The position numbers and the translations under genes were made by a program. The notes beneath the pieces are model-generated. The model was not told the DNA's origin, did not search any database, and worked only from the letters and a program-made list of their open reading frames with translations. From Molanna angustata (Eukaryota > Arthropoda > Insecta > Trichoptera > Molannidae), in contig OY754972.1 in assembly GCA_963576475.1 (NCBI GenBank), positions 15,006,572 to 15,070,571 on the forward strand: a stretch of DNA of 64,000 nt, written 5' to 3'. Below are positions 23,204-37,020 of this stretch, one piece after another (the stretch's first letter is position 1; each line of letters starts with the position of its first letter).

Positions 23204-25375
23204 TTATTCTGCAATAAACTTGACCATGCTGTGAGAAAAAATATAAAATGCAAAGAAAATTTCAAATCATTTACAATTTAAATTCACAGCTATCAAAGTA
23301 ATATTCTTAGTAAAAAAATGTATCCTTCATTCCTTAACGACAAAGTTATAAATGGTTATTGTTCGATTTGCAACATAGGTTATGGGGACAGAAATAAGAT
23401 CTATAGGTACCCTATATTGCGATAATCTGATAAGATTACGTTTCCATAATGGCCGGCAAGTTTACATGAACCCATGACTCATTATTTTAGTATAATACTG
23501 TTCAACCATGTTGTGACATCTTATGGAGTTTAGCCCCTTGAACGAGATGCACAAATAATATTATCTATACCAAACCTAGATTACCACGAACATTAGATAC
23601 AATGTTCTCGATGCATGTTTGAACAGCCAGCATATTGTGATTCACATTGTGGTATGTATGTACGATACAAAGCCGAATAAAATCAACAACAATTAACCTA
23701 ATTGGTCAATCAGTTTATATGGGCCCAGTCGTCCTGTAAAAAGGATATTAAGTATGTAGAAACATAAAGTGAAGTGCCATAACATCAATACCGTACATTG
23801 ACAAAATAAAAACATGATGAATATGTTTTGATACACAAGAAAAAAATCAGGCTACTCTTTGAAATGTCATTTCGTTTGTAGGTACAATAATTTTGAATTA
23901 ATAATCGGTTTCGATTACGCTGGCTCCACCACCACTCGCTCTGCATATGGGGGACTGTAAACGGCCCCTTCACAGAACGCTAAGTGAGCGACAAAAAAAT
24001 GCATAGTACGAAAAGTAGCTCATGGAGCCCTCCTGATAAGCAATCTTGGCACCATAAAGTGAAAAAGAACGGGAAGAGAAGATTCACACTCGTGGACTGT
24101 CATTGACATCAGATCTTTTTAAATTAAAATCATCAGAGGTGTGACCAAGATCTCTGCAAAAAATAACTAAATGGGAATCCACCAATAGAAAGACACCAGA
24201 ACTATGACAGAACTTCTTTAAGGCATTAAAATTGTTCTGCGAGATCGCAAAATCTTCATGATGATGGAACCTTGAAGAGGCCCACGGACAGCAATGAGGA
24301 TTTCTGATATATAAGAAGACACCATTGGGTGGCAACCATCCCACAGGGTATGTTTTGAAAGTTGGTCCGAGTATTGACAAAACTGAGATGAGGCAATTTT
24401 AAATCGTTGAAGATAAATTTAAAAATTTCCATGTCCTGTGATGAATCGGGAAGTCTAAAAGTCAGGGACAACCCAGGAAGATTTAAGTCGATTTCTCACG
24501 TCATCAGTTTTGATATTTAATAGTGGTGAAAAAAACATTACCTTAAAAATATTGTAAAGACAATATATCAATATTATAGTACATGCAATTACCTGTAACT
24601 AACACACGGATTTGGTCAGTCAATTGTCAAGCTTAACTATAGTCTCCACCTGCCACCATTGTTCAAATATTCAGTACACAGAAACTGACTTATCAAAAAT
24701 CACCACCATATGCCCTAATAAGGCGAAATAGCTATCGGCATAAGCATAAAATATATTGTTGAATCCAAACACAGTGTTTCATTTTAATAATATTGTAAAG
24801 ACACACTTTCACAATTATATTATATTTCAGTAGTAATTTAAATTTTCTCTACAAATTATTCAAACAAAGTCTTTTTGCTGAAATATTTCTTTTACGCCAC
24901 TTAATGTTGAATGTGTTCCTACAAGAATGTATTTTCTTTATAATAAACGTGTCTTTGGGGTCAATTGTTAAACACAAGAGTGTTTTGTCAATCATAGTAG
25001 ATATAATTTGTTATTTCGATGAATTAAATAATCATAAATATATCGGTTTATTGCCGACGAAGTAGGTATTCACTAAGAAATATAATAGTAGGTTTAAAAA
25101 ATACTGTATTTGATTTAACACGATTCAACAAAGCATATTTTATGAATCTATGCAGACAGGTATTTGCACCAAGTGTAGTTATTTGTAACACGGCGCGGTG
25201 CACACAGAATGTTCAACCTAGCTATTTATTTCCATGTTATCGTACTAACAGAAGATTAAGTGCCTACATTATGTTATTATGCAATGTGCTGGTATTCAAG
25301 AATCGATCATTTATCAAAACTACCAAAATAACGAAGCTAACACAATCAATATACAAAATTACTATCTAAGGACTA

Positions 25376-26231
25376 CTAGTGTCACGTAACACATGAGATC
25401 CAAATGTCGATGGCGATAGTATGTATTATTGAAGAATACATACCAAACTAAAAACCCTTAAATCCAAATTACTGAATCCTCCTTTATACTACGACTTAAG
25501 TAAAAGTATAGCTGTAAAAACAAAAAAAACCGTATTGCAAATGTATTGATTTTTGGTACAGATAGAAGTTTGCCAATCTTGGCTCTTGTATCTTTATTAT
25601 ATGATATGTAGGTCAATGATTTTTCAGGAGTTTTTGAACAAATAACTTTTTAATTTCAAGCATTTGTAAATTGCTGAAAAGTGAGATGGATGGTTATTGT
25701 AACGGTTTTCTAAACACCGATTTTTAAGCTATGATGAATAGCGATTGTAAGATATATGTAGAAATTCCTCCCCAACTCTGACTATCCAATATTTGAAATT
25801 CAGAAATACGCAGAAGATCAGGAGTTACTGACGTCGTTGAATGAGTAAGATCAGGAGTTACTGAGTATTCAAAATTCTGAGTATAAAAGTTTTGTAGGAC
25901 TATAACTGTTTATATATTCTGTCATTTTGGGCTTTGTAAATTGGGCGGATCAAAAGTTATTAGGGGGGGACGGACACACACACACACAGACACACACACA
26001 CACACACACAGACACACACACAGACACACGAAATGTTCTACTCCTAATTCTGAGTAAATCCGTGTATGGAACATATATGCTGCGAAGCCTCTAAGTTGGT
26101 GTTTTTTGACTTCAAAGTTGGAAAAGCCGTGAAAAAAGTAGACCTCTCCATACAATTCTCGCGTATTCTGGCTTGATACATTGTCGATATGTAAAAAAAA
26201 CAAAGTTCTCCTGAACAAATCGACAGTTGGA
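25376..26231 (-). mobile_element. Rolling-circle element H1, copy 2 (diverged 3' half)
   Basis: CTAG at 25376 and the TCC end at 26231. About 25490-25850 differs from the other copies, so this may be a recombinant or older copy. CA tracts lie at 25975-26030. It joins copy 3 with no base between them. Confidence 0.75.
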
Positions 26232-27316
<1,085 letters not shown>

Positions 27317-27351
27317 TTATTGAGTTGTTATCCAATATATGATTCATATAA

Positions 27352-28354
27352 CTAGTTGCATGTAACACATGAGATCCAACTGTCGATAGCGATAGTATGT
27401 ATAGTTGAAGAATATGTACCAAACTATAAACACATAAATACAAATTATTGAATATTGTCAGATATTTTGTTTTCTATACAACATATGTAGGTATGTATGT
27501 CAAGATAGGATAGTATGGAGGAAGGTCCTTTTTTCCTACCCAGAATATGAAAATAGCATGATGGTTTGTATGTATGTTTGAAGATGAAGTATCAAACTAT
27601 TAAGTCTTCTTACATATTGTGTATAGGCGACTGCCATACAAAATGTATGAAGCTATGTCGTCACTAAATTCAATTTTTAAAAAAATTGTTAAAAAAAATT
27701 GAGATCTTCTTCTACAATGCTAATATTTTTTATAGAAAATTAAATTATCTAGTTGGGGTGTTTCGGCTTTTTTCGATAATTGTAAAAGTTTTGGAAAAAT
27801 AGGCAGTTAAACTCATAAATTTATGATAAAAAAATACTTTTCTTAATAAAAAATGTTTGAGAAACCCTGGAATTTTTTTGAAAAAACTAATTTGAGATTT
27901 TGTATTTGTCTATGTTTGTACCAATTTTCGGCGTTCTAACTTTTATGGTTTTTGAGATATATGGAAAAATAAAATAAAAATTCAAAAGTTGATAACCCCT
28001 GACTGAAACAAAAATTCAAAATTCTGAGTATAAAAGTTTTGTAGGCCTATAATTTTTTATATATTCTGAAAATTTGGGCTTTGTAAATTGAGCGGATCAA
28101 AAGTTATAAGGGGGACACACACACACACAGACACACACACACACAGACACACGAAATGTTCTACTCCGAATTCTGAGTAAATCCGTGTACGGAACATATA
28201 TGCTGCGAAGCCTCTAAGTTGGTGTTTTTTGACTTCAAAGTAGGAAAAGCCGTGAAAAAAGTAGACCTCTGCATACAATTCTCGCGTGTTCTGGCTTGAA
28301 ACATTGTCGATATGTTAAGAGAACAAAGTTCTCCTGAACAAATCGACAGTTGGA
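27352..28354 (-). mobile_element. Rolling-circle element H1, copy 4
   Basis: 1003 bp, same termini, CA tract at 28117-28153. Only 35 bp separate it from copy 3, all in the same orientation. Confidence 0.85.
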
Positions 28355-29063
28355 TTATTGATTTGAATTTTTTAAAAGGGAACAATAAAGAGATTTCTTT
28401 ATTAAGTGAAAATAAAGAAATCTCATTCTGGTTTCAGACCTCACCTTATACACAGTTAATTATTGTAATAATATACATTGTGTTTTATTACTCTTGAAGT
28501 ATTGTATTAAACAGTGAATTTTAATACAAGAGTTGATCATTTCAAAACTCCTTAAATCATTAAAAGATATTCTCTCTTCTGGAACAAAGAGAGAACTCTA
28601 CAATTACCTAACAAGTACCTACTACGTAGAAAATGCATACTATAGTTTAGTCTTGATAATCATTTTGTGTTATCTGTTAAGCCAAAATTATATGTTCATT
28701 TATTGGCTTCGTATTGATAATGTATGTATGTGCAAAATGCATATACTTAGAGTTGATGATTTTTCCATTGACATCCATCGATTTCTTCTGTAGGTATGTT
28801 TTTTATATGTCCAAACTTTCAAAGTTAGAATTGTCAAACTATCACTAAGGAAAACACAGTTTTTACTGTGTAGTGGACAGTTTAGTGATGGCCACAATCT
28901 ACAAGTTTGTGTACCTATACATATATATGTGATTAAAATAGATCGTGGAATTTTGTTGCAGGTATGCCTCAGTATTTTGTATGGATTATAATAAAATATA
29001 CGCGTATGCCGGCGTTCCTGTATAAAAGCTAATAAAACGTTTGTTACTTAAAATGAATTTTAT

Positions 29064-29440
29064 ACACCTAATTTTGAGCGTGTTTCTACATAACTCTCTC
29101 TGAATACGATAACATCGGGGAATATTCTAGCGTGGAATACATTTTGTTTTTAACCGACTTCCAAAAATGGAAAAGGAGATTCGATGTGAAATTTGTTTTT
29201 TAATGTTTGTTCAGCTATTGTTGTTATACATAATGTATATAATGTTGTCACTACTTGTACATATACACCTAATTATGAGCGTTTTCTACAAAACTCTCTC
29301 TGAATAAGATGACGTCAGGGAATATTCTCGCATGAAATATATTTTGTATTTAACCGACTTGCAAAAACTGAAGAGAAGATTGTTCGTTCAGCTATTGTTG
29401 TTATACATATTATATGTATAATATTGTCATTATTTGCAAT
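29064..29440 (+). repeat. Imperfect tandem duplication, ~205-bp unit
   Basis: ACACCTAATTwTGAGCG starts both units (29070 and 29265). Both run through TCTCTCTGAATA, GGGAATATTCT, TTTAACCGACTT and CAGCTATTGTTGTTATACAT. The TTTAACCGACTTCCAAAAA motif is a common moth repeat word. No coding. Confidence 0.75.
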
Positions 29441-30003
29441 TTTGTTGGTTGGAAGAATTTGCCTTATTTATTTTTAATAATTTGAAGCCCGCTATTGGGT
29501 AATATATATGAAGTATTTGTTTATATTGTATACAACAATGAATATAAAATATAAAGTCAGATATATTTTTCTCGTACACGTAGTTATGTTGTATGTGCAC
29601 GTTATACCTACATCCACCACTATGTTGTCACACTTTTTCTCTTAGTAATTGCATAGTACTCCCTAATTGGTCGTAGTGCATTTCCTCTCACTGAATGAGG
29701 ACATAATTGCCACTCTGCAATACTGCATACATACATTCTCAAAAATAGTTTCCTTTTTTTACATTTTGATTCGTATTACCAAAAAAATAGGTAGATTAAG
29801 TAGAGAGAAAAATCTACAACACAAAGATATTTTATGTATAAATACTTATTTTAAATAGTAATTGTTGAACCGAAAATTCGTGTACTTTCACACTCAACAC
29901 TGCGATGGATTTTACTCCTCACTACCCCAATAACTCCACACTATAGTGGGGAGTTGAGTTATTTTTACTCATTATTATTTAATATCATGGTGAGATTGTA
30001 TTC

Positions 30004-30240
30004 TATGGTAAGCCGACTGCCGAGACACAATTATTGGTAAGCCGATCGGTTTCTGTGCGGGCGTCCTGGGTTCGGGTCCCAGCAGAGGAGAAATTTATTA
30101 AATTCATTTCTCACGCAAATATTGCTTCTCTGGGCTGGAAACACTGGTTAGTTGGAAGAAATCGCCACTTGCGCGTTTCTTGCCGTATGGTGTTCATTAT
30201 TATTCTGAAATTTTCATCACAATGTATCTGTGCAGGGTAC
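30004..30240 (+). mobile_element. tRNA-headed SINE, second family
   Basis: A B-box-like GGGTTCGGGTCCC at 30069 lies in a head different from family A. A tail with CTGGTTAGTTGGAAGAAATCG ends in a TTCATTATTATT run. The tail matches the LINE-type tail at 44630, as expected of a SINE that borrows a LINE 3' end. Confidence 0.6.
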
Positions 30241-30404
30241 TATGTGCTATTGTACTATGTTCACCGTGTTTATTCGATTTTATCGTTTTTAGGCTAAAGT
30301 GCTCATTTGGTTCTTTAAAGATTTTGCGAATTTGTATATCTTATACTCGCTTAGACGCCGTTCAATTTTCAAGGATAGGTATCTGATCAGCGCTTTTTAA
30401 AGTG

Positions 30405-30598
30405 ATCCCAACTAACGGGTACTATGTATGTCAAATATTAACTTAACACACAACCGATATCAAGTTGATATTAATCCTTTCACAGATCGAGACTGAAAAC
30501 ACAATTAAAAACTGTGTCTCCGTCGTGAATCGAACCCGGAACTCTAGGATCTGCAGTCAGATAGCTAACCAATTGATCGACGAAGGCCGACAAATTTA
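30405..30598 (-). mobile_element. tRNA-derived SINE, family A copy 3
   Basis: Reverse-strand copy: tail AACTAACGGGTACTATG, body GACTGAAAACACAATTAAAA, then GTGAATCGAACCCGG and AACCAATTGATCGACGAAGG. It shares with copy 1 both the SINE and about 120 bp of flank (through 30830, interrupted by the hairpin at 30662). Confidence 0.85.
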
Positions 30599-30661
30599 TA
30601 TGTATATTTGAACTTTTTCATATTATAAAGTGCAAGTTTTGCAAATGTTAGTGGCACATTT

Positions 30662-30779
30662 TAACTAATAAAATTAAAATTAAAAATTACTTCGTTTACA
30701 CCACTAATGAATCATTATTACACCACTAATGAGTCATTAGTGGTGTAAACGAAGTAATTTGTAATTTTAATTTTATTGT
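30662..30779. repeat. Hairpin insertion with ~43-bp arms
   Basis: ATAAAATTAAAATTAAAAAT then TACTTCGTTTACACCACTAA on the left is mirrored by TTAGTGGTGTAAACGAAGTA and ATTTTAATTTTAT on the right. The spacer is about 20 nt and repeats ACACCACTAATGA. It interrupts the flank shared with the 4225-4348 region. Confidence 0.8.
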
Positions 30780-30950
30780 ATAAAAGTATTTTTAGTTACT
30801 TTGTAAACCCACTCACAGGCAATTACTTTTTGGGAATTTTTGGGTTAATTTGCTTTATTTATGTCTAATTTCTAGTACCTATCATGCGCCAAAATTAAAA
30901 TATATAAATATACTTACTATTAGAAATATCTGAAAATAATAGGTGTTTGT

Positions 30951-30952
30951 AT

Positions 30953-30984
<32 letters not shown>
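30951..30984. repeat. (TTTA)n microsatellite
   Basis: About eight TTTA units. Confidence 0.9.
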
Positions 30985-31370
30985 AAGGACAACATACAGC
31001 ATATAATAAATTATAAAACATAAAGATAATTTGATTAAGAATAAAGCCAATTACAGGTTGTCGCTGAAGTTATTGTAGTATATTAAGATATATTAGGAAT
31101 GGTTACATATTATGGTGAGATATTGTGTGAATGATGTGTGAAATTGCATATTATATAAATGTGTCAGTATAATTATGTGTTAAATTTGATTATGACGATG
31201 AAATTTTAAGTTTGATATATTTTTTAAATGTGGGGGCGCTAAGTAAGAATATGTCAATCTCTTGGAAATGCCTATTATATGTAGGTACTAGCTTTTATGT
31301 CCCGCCGTTGGCCAAGAATGTAAAATTGTGAAAGAAAAAGCAATCGTTTTTATAATATTGTCACCCAATT

Positions 31371-31990
31371 ATTTTGCAATATCAGACTATGAAAAGTGGT
31401 TTGAAATTTGATTGAGTTTAAGTATTGTAAAATGTTCAAGTGATGGCCACAACCCATTCTTTTTTATATATTGCTATAAAGTGTGAATGAAGTATAATAT
31501 TTATACAATTTCTGCTCGCATGGACTATGCGTAATGGTTTTAAATATGACTGTTTATCAACGTTGTAAAGAGATTGGTTTGGCCACAACCCCCATTTTTA
31601 AATATTATCATCGAAAACAAATTGTAATGTGTACCTATTGAAAATTTAGTAATTTTCGATGTTGGGATGTGGTTAAAATTATTTTGTAATATCAGACTAT
31701 GAAAAGTGGTTTGAAATTTGATTGAGTTTAAGTATTGTAAAATGTTCAAGTGATGGCCACAACCCATTCTTTTTTATATATTGCTATAAAGTGTGAATGA
31801 AGTATAATATTTATACAATTTCTGCTCGCATGGACTATGCGTAATGGTTTTAAATATGACTGTTTATCAACGTTGTAAAGAGATTGGTTTGGCCACAACC
31901 CCCATTTTTAAATATTATCATCGAAAACAAATTGTAATGTGTACCTATTGAAAATTTAGTAATTTTCGATGTTGGGATGTGGTTAAAATT
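31371..31990. repeat. Near-identical tandem duplication, 310-bp period
   Basis: 31381-31680 and 31691-31990 look identical by eye over about 300 bp, with one C/T difference at the left edge. Each unit carries GGCCACAACCC twice. A third, much more diverged unit follows to about 32350. Confidence 0.9.
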
Positions 31991-32350
31991 TGATTAAACA
32001 AACGTAGGTACTGAAAAGATCTAGTATTGGTCACATCCCATTCGTTTTTATATTTTTTCATCAAGTGTGCATTATATTTTTGCTCAATTTGACTGAAAGT
32101 CTTCATTAACGAAGAAGAAGAAGGCTTGAACTATAGTAAATAGTTTTTAATTTGAATATAAATGTTGTGAAGAGTTCAGTAATGGCCACAACCCCCATTC
32201 TTTAAATATTAGGTGTTGAAAATTATTCAAAATAGGATGATATAAATGGTTTAAATTTAATTAAACAAAAGTATTGAAAAGATTCTAGTGCAGGTTATAT
32301 CGTCACATCCCATATCCCATTCATTTCATATGTATTTTCATCAAGTGTGC
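31991..32350. repeat. Decayed continuation of the 310-bp array
   Basis: Retains TGATTAAACAAA, GGTCACATCCCATTCGTTTT, TTTTTCATCAAGTGTGCAT and AATGGCCACAACCCCCATTC in the order of the intact units. Confidence 0.65.
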
Positions 32351-32394
32351 ATATCGTTAATAATATTTCTGCACAATAGACTATTAGACTTAAA

Positions 32395-32875
32395 ACTAAC
32401 CCAAAAGACTAAATAAAAAAGAGAAAAATAAGTATAAGACTATAAGAAATAGTTTGTATAAAAAACTATTCCAATGGTCTACATAAAATAAGTAAAAATA
32501 CATATACCTAATAGAAGAATTAGACTATTGGAAATAGATTGTATAAAAGCTCACCCAAAGGTCTACAAAAAAGAAGAAGAAGAATATTTAGACTATTGGA
32601 AATAGTTTGTATAAATACTGACCAAAAGGTCTACATAAAAGAAAATGAATAAGACTATTGGAAATAGTTTGTATTAAAACTCTCCCAAAAGTCTACGTAC
32701 TTAAATGAAGAAGAATAATAATTAGACTAAAGGAAATAATTTTTATAAAAAAATGACCCAAATGTATACATAAAAGAAGAAGAAGATGAATTAGACAATA
32801 GGAAATAGTTTGTATAAAAGATGCCCTAAAGGTCTACATAAAATTAAGAAGAAAAAGAATTAGACTCCAGGACCC
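32395..32875. repeat. Minisatellite 1, ~80-bp units
   Basis: About seven units with the core GACTATTGGAAATAGTTTGT, then a TATAAAA..., CCAAAGGTCTACATAAAA and GAAGAAGAA run. The unit begins with a short palindrome (CTATTGGAAATAG). Confidence 0.8.
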
Positions 32876-33040
32876 GCCGCTTCAGGCCCTTCAGTACCTC
32901 CCGTCCCTTTAATCCCTCATTACGTCCCTTCCCATCAGGCCCTTCAGTACCTTCCGTCCCTTCAGGCAGTTTTATACCTCCCGTCCCTTCAGGCCCTTTA
33001 GTGCCTCCCTTCCCTTCATTACATCCCGTCCCATCAGTCG
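32876..33040. repeat. Minisatellite 2, pyrimidine-rich CCCTTCAGG units
   Basis: Irregular repeats of CCCGTCCCTTCAGGCCCTTCAGTACCT-like sequence in 15- to 30-bp steps, with markedly high C+T content in an AT-rich setting. No coding frame. Confidence 0.75.
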
Positions 33041-33660
33041 GTTAAGAAGTTTAAATCCAGAAACCATCCTGGAAGAACCGCGAAGAGATGAAAGAACCTT
33101 CTTTTCCCAGGATGCTCTACTTAATAGGTAAAATGACTAAATACACGAAGAAGATGAAAAAAGTTTAAACCCAGATACCTGCGAAGAGATGGAAGGACAG
33201 TTGGACCTTCTTCTCCCAGGATTCTCCAACTTCATAGGTAAAATGAGCAAAAATACACGATAAAGAAGAAGAAGAAGAAATAAGTTTAAATCCAGATACC
33301 TGCGAAGAGATGGAAGGAAAATTGGACATTCTTCTCCCAGGTTAGTCCACCTTCAAAGGTAAAATGACCAAATAGACGATGAAGAAGAAGAAGAAAAAAG
33401 TTTAAATCCAGAAACCTGCGAAGAGATGGAAGGAAAATTGGACCTTCATCTCCCAGGATAGTTCATCTTCATAGGTAAGATGACCAAGTACACGTTGAAG
33501 AAAAAGAAGAAAAAAGTTTATATGCAGAACCCGTCCTGGAAGACCTGTGAAGAGATGGAGGGACAGTCGGACCTTCTTTTCCCAGGATACTCCCCCTTCA
33601 TAGGTAAAACGACCAAATACACGAAGAAGAAGAAGAATAAGAAAAAAGTTTAAATCCAAA
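33041..33660. repeat. Minisatellite 3, ~105-130-bp units
   Basis: Units start with GTTTAAATCCAGAAACC at about 33049, 33163, 33294, 33400, 33516 and 33648. They continue with TGCGAAGAGATGGAAGG, CTTCTCCCAGGA, TCATAGGTAAAATGACCAAA and a GAAGAAGAAGAA run. It adjoins minisatellite 2, and the GAAGAA run resembles that of minisatellite 1. Confidence 0.8.
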
Positions 33661-34567
33661 AACCATCCTGGGCATACGCTCGACAATTCACCAAAGTTTC
33701 ATTATAATCGGACAAACGGTTGATAAATAAATAAATAAAATAATTTTCCTATAGGAAATCAGTATAGGTATATTATTGTTGATTTGTAAGTAAATAGTAT
33801 TAGGTAGGTACCTACCTACAACAACCTTCTAAATAAATTCGATTCCTAACAAATTTTATTTGAATATCACATTCTTTCTGTAGCCATGGAAACGATTCGA
33901 ACACGTAAGTAATATCGAATGGTTCGGATACATTTTTTGAATATGTAGGTACCTACCTACATTGGTTTGTTCGATGCCATAAAAATGAAAATTGTCAGAA
34001 AAATCAAATATTATTTACAAATTATGCAATTTTATTAAGCCTATATCTTTACTAATAAATAACACATTTTTACAATATATGTCTTAAAACTTGCCGTAAT
34101 GTCTTGTGTTTCATTTTATTATTTCATAATTACATTTATTTCAAAGGTTTATTATTTTCAAGAACATATTCATTCGGTGGGAAAATGAAATATTGTATGA
34201 AAAGATATTAAAATGGCGGCGTTTATGTACAAAAGGCTTACTTTAAAAATAAGTTAAACATTATAATTATACCAAATATTCACCATGTTTTTCACTTAAA
34301 CGCTAAGTTATACTTCAAAATATATTCTTTTTGTGTTAATACCTACTTCTAACTTTTAAACTAACAGATATTTGCGTGCAAAATGTACACTTTTTTGACA
34401 GATACGACTTGGAAAATTTTGTATGAAAAAAATAATTATTGAAATATTTTTAAAATTCAGCATTTTTATCGCATTATTTTTAGCGTGACACTGCATCAGG
34501 TATACAGGTACACGTTCGCACATAAATTAGATTTTTAGATGCTCTTGGTTTTTCAGAAGGCGTGAGA

Positions 34568-34569
<2 letters not shown>

Positions 34570-34606
<37 letters not shown>

Positions 34607-34622
34607 ACACACACACACAAAC
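34570..34622. repeat. (CA)n microsatellite
   Basis: About 25 CA units with a TACA interruption. Confidence 0.95.
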
Positions 34623-35856
34623 ACTAACATTTTGATTGCTTTATTACTTTAGATAATATTGTGGAGAAGCATCATATCAGATAGAGTACGTCTGTTTTCG
34701 AGTGAATCAATGCCATGGTAAATCCTTGCCTCACGATACGATGGGAAATCAAGAAATGCTTTTCGATTTAGGTGTTATTTAGGTGTATGTTAGGTGTATC
34801 CTTTCGATACGGTTTATCTGTGTTGCATAATGGGGAGACCAGACAGGAGATACGTATTCCAGGATATTTAAGAGCTTACAATCTACATACGAGAAAAGTA
34901 TCAGGACAATGTTGATTTTAATGCTATATATTGTATTATTTCATATTTATATAATTATTTCAATATTTATTTTTCCATTTTCTTTAGGATGGAAATACTA
35001 AATATATTTTTTTAGTAAATTTATTATCTGCAGCCCACCGAGTTTCATACCCCAAGCTCAGCATACATCTTTCAATATCTTAACTAAGAAAAGAGATGGA
35101 CATCTGAGGGTTATAGATTTTTATTTCAAGTTTCTGGCATGATTTTTAGAGCTATCATACAACATCTGATGCCAGATATGCATGGTCATTATAACTTACA
35201 ATAATATTTATCTGGCATAACTGATGGTTTATATAAAACAGGTAAAATTCCAAAAAAGTCAATATAAAACGACAATAACTCTCAGAGGAATCTCTAGTCG
35301 TTACGTAGCAAGGCGTTGCTACAGTGATTTGCTGCTGCAATGTAGAAACCCGAACCTTATTTATTGTTACTCTCAATTATTCTGCTTCAATTTACTGCTA
35401 ATGCAGTCGTGCACTCATCTTTTGTCGTGTTAAATTCGCAACATATTTCCGTATATTCACGATTTTAACATATACCCTGTGCTGTTATGTTAACAATAGA
35501 AGGTATTGTAAGGGATGCAAGCCCTAATAAGGACACATTATATCAGGACAAAGGAAATCTGATGAAGGACATCCCCATGCACAGATTATCCCAATGTCCT
35601 CAAAGCGTCGTTTGTATGCAAACTGTGTAACGAAATATATTCACAGGATTAAATTACGTTTGTTCGTAGAAATAATTCAAGTGACAAACTTTCTTACATA
35701 TTACCCTCAAATTTACAATAAGAATGTACCTAAAGAGACATATTGCCTAATGAATCTTCGTATAAATTCAAGATAAAATTTACACAATTACGTATGCATA
35801 ATTTACTAACAAATAATATATGAACATTCATTTTTGTACATATATAATTACTTATC

Positions 35857-36391
35857 TTAAAGCAGCCCATTCACGAACGTGTCATTTGGGGTCGCTCCAT
35901 ATGGACCGGCTCCATTTGGAGCATTGTAAAATTTTCATCACACTCACGGGCGCGCCATCACGCCATCAAGCCATCAAAATTAGTATACGCAAGCGGTCGG
36001 CGCTTTCGCATTGATAATTTCTATTTTTTTTTAAATTTTCAAGTAAAAGTGCGTTATAATTCTGATGATGAGTTTTATAAAACTGCTATAATATATAGCG
36101 GTTTGTTTATACATAAAAAGAAAAAAACAAAGATAAAATGTTGTATTTTCGCATTCACGAGAATGTCTAACAGTTCGGCTCAGTGAGATGGCGCAATGTA
36201 CCACTGGTTTTCACACTCACGAGCAAGCCGTACCGACAGGACGCGCCGCGCCGTTTGTCGCGGTACTATGGAGTTTCCATCGTTGGTGTGTCAGGCCAAT
36301 CGGGCTGCGCGGGTTGTGACATTCACGAGCGCATTTTGGAGTGATATCAAGCCATTTGGAAGGATGGCACGATCATGAATGGGGGCCTTAA
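35857..36391. mobile_element. piggyBac-like MITE with TTAA duplication
   Basis: TTAA (35857-35860 and 36388-36391) flanks a 527-bp body with imperfect terminal repeats: AGCAGCCCATTCACGAACGT at the left, ACGATCATGAATGGGGGCC at the right. The word (C)ATTCACGAG or CACTCACGAG recurs at about 35869, 35940, 36155, 36213 and 36323. Locally GC-rich. No transposase. Confidence 0.75.
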
Positions 36392-36751
36392 GGCAGAGAA
36401 AAAAATACAAGATATAAAAAAAACTTGCCCGCGGAAGACTGGTTAGATTTCTAGATTATGAAACCAGTGAAAAAAAAAATAGTTTATGCTTAAAATCGTA
36501 AACGTAGCTTATTGTGAGATATAAAATTTAAAATGACAAAAAAATCATCATTATGAAAAATAATTTAATTTATTATAGTGGAAGATGTCGTTTTCTACTG
36601 AAATATTTATTTATTTATTTACACAATATACGGCATAAACCATTTATATACCTTATCTAATCTTATACCGAAATGTGTAATATCTTTTTTTTCATTAGTT
36701 AAATAAAGGTTGCATAAATTAAGTCATTTACTTGTAACAATACTAAAAATA

Positions 36752-37020
36752 ATTAATTAAAACAAAGATAAAAATATAGAAACAGATGAAAACATAGACA
36801 CAGATACAAATATAGAAACAGATAAAAATATAGAAACAAATGAAAACATAGACACAGATACAAATATAGAAACAGATAAAAATATAGAAACAGATGAAAA
36901 CATAGACACAGATACAAATATAGAAACAGATAAAAACATATAGACACAGATACAAATACAGAAACAGATAGTAAAATAGACACAGATAAAAATATAGAGT
37001 CAGATAAAAATAGACAAAAA
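36752..37020. repeat. 18-bp minisatellite with 54-bp higher-order period
   Basis: Monomers like ATAGAAACAGATAAAAAT. The triplet containing CATAGACACAG recurs at 36793, 36847 and 36901, exactly 54 bp apart. The period is a multiple of three, so the complement is open in several frames, but the composition is not protein-like. Confidence 0.9.

Noticed and set aside
24084..24471. Overlapping minus-strand frames as a broken gene
   Set aside because: No motif I can name, and the two frames need a shift to join. Could be an old pseudogene, but the evidence is too thin.
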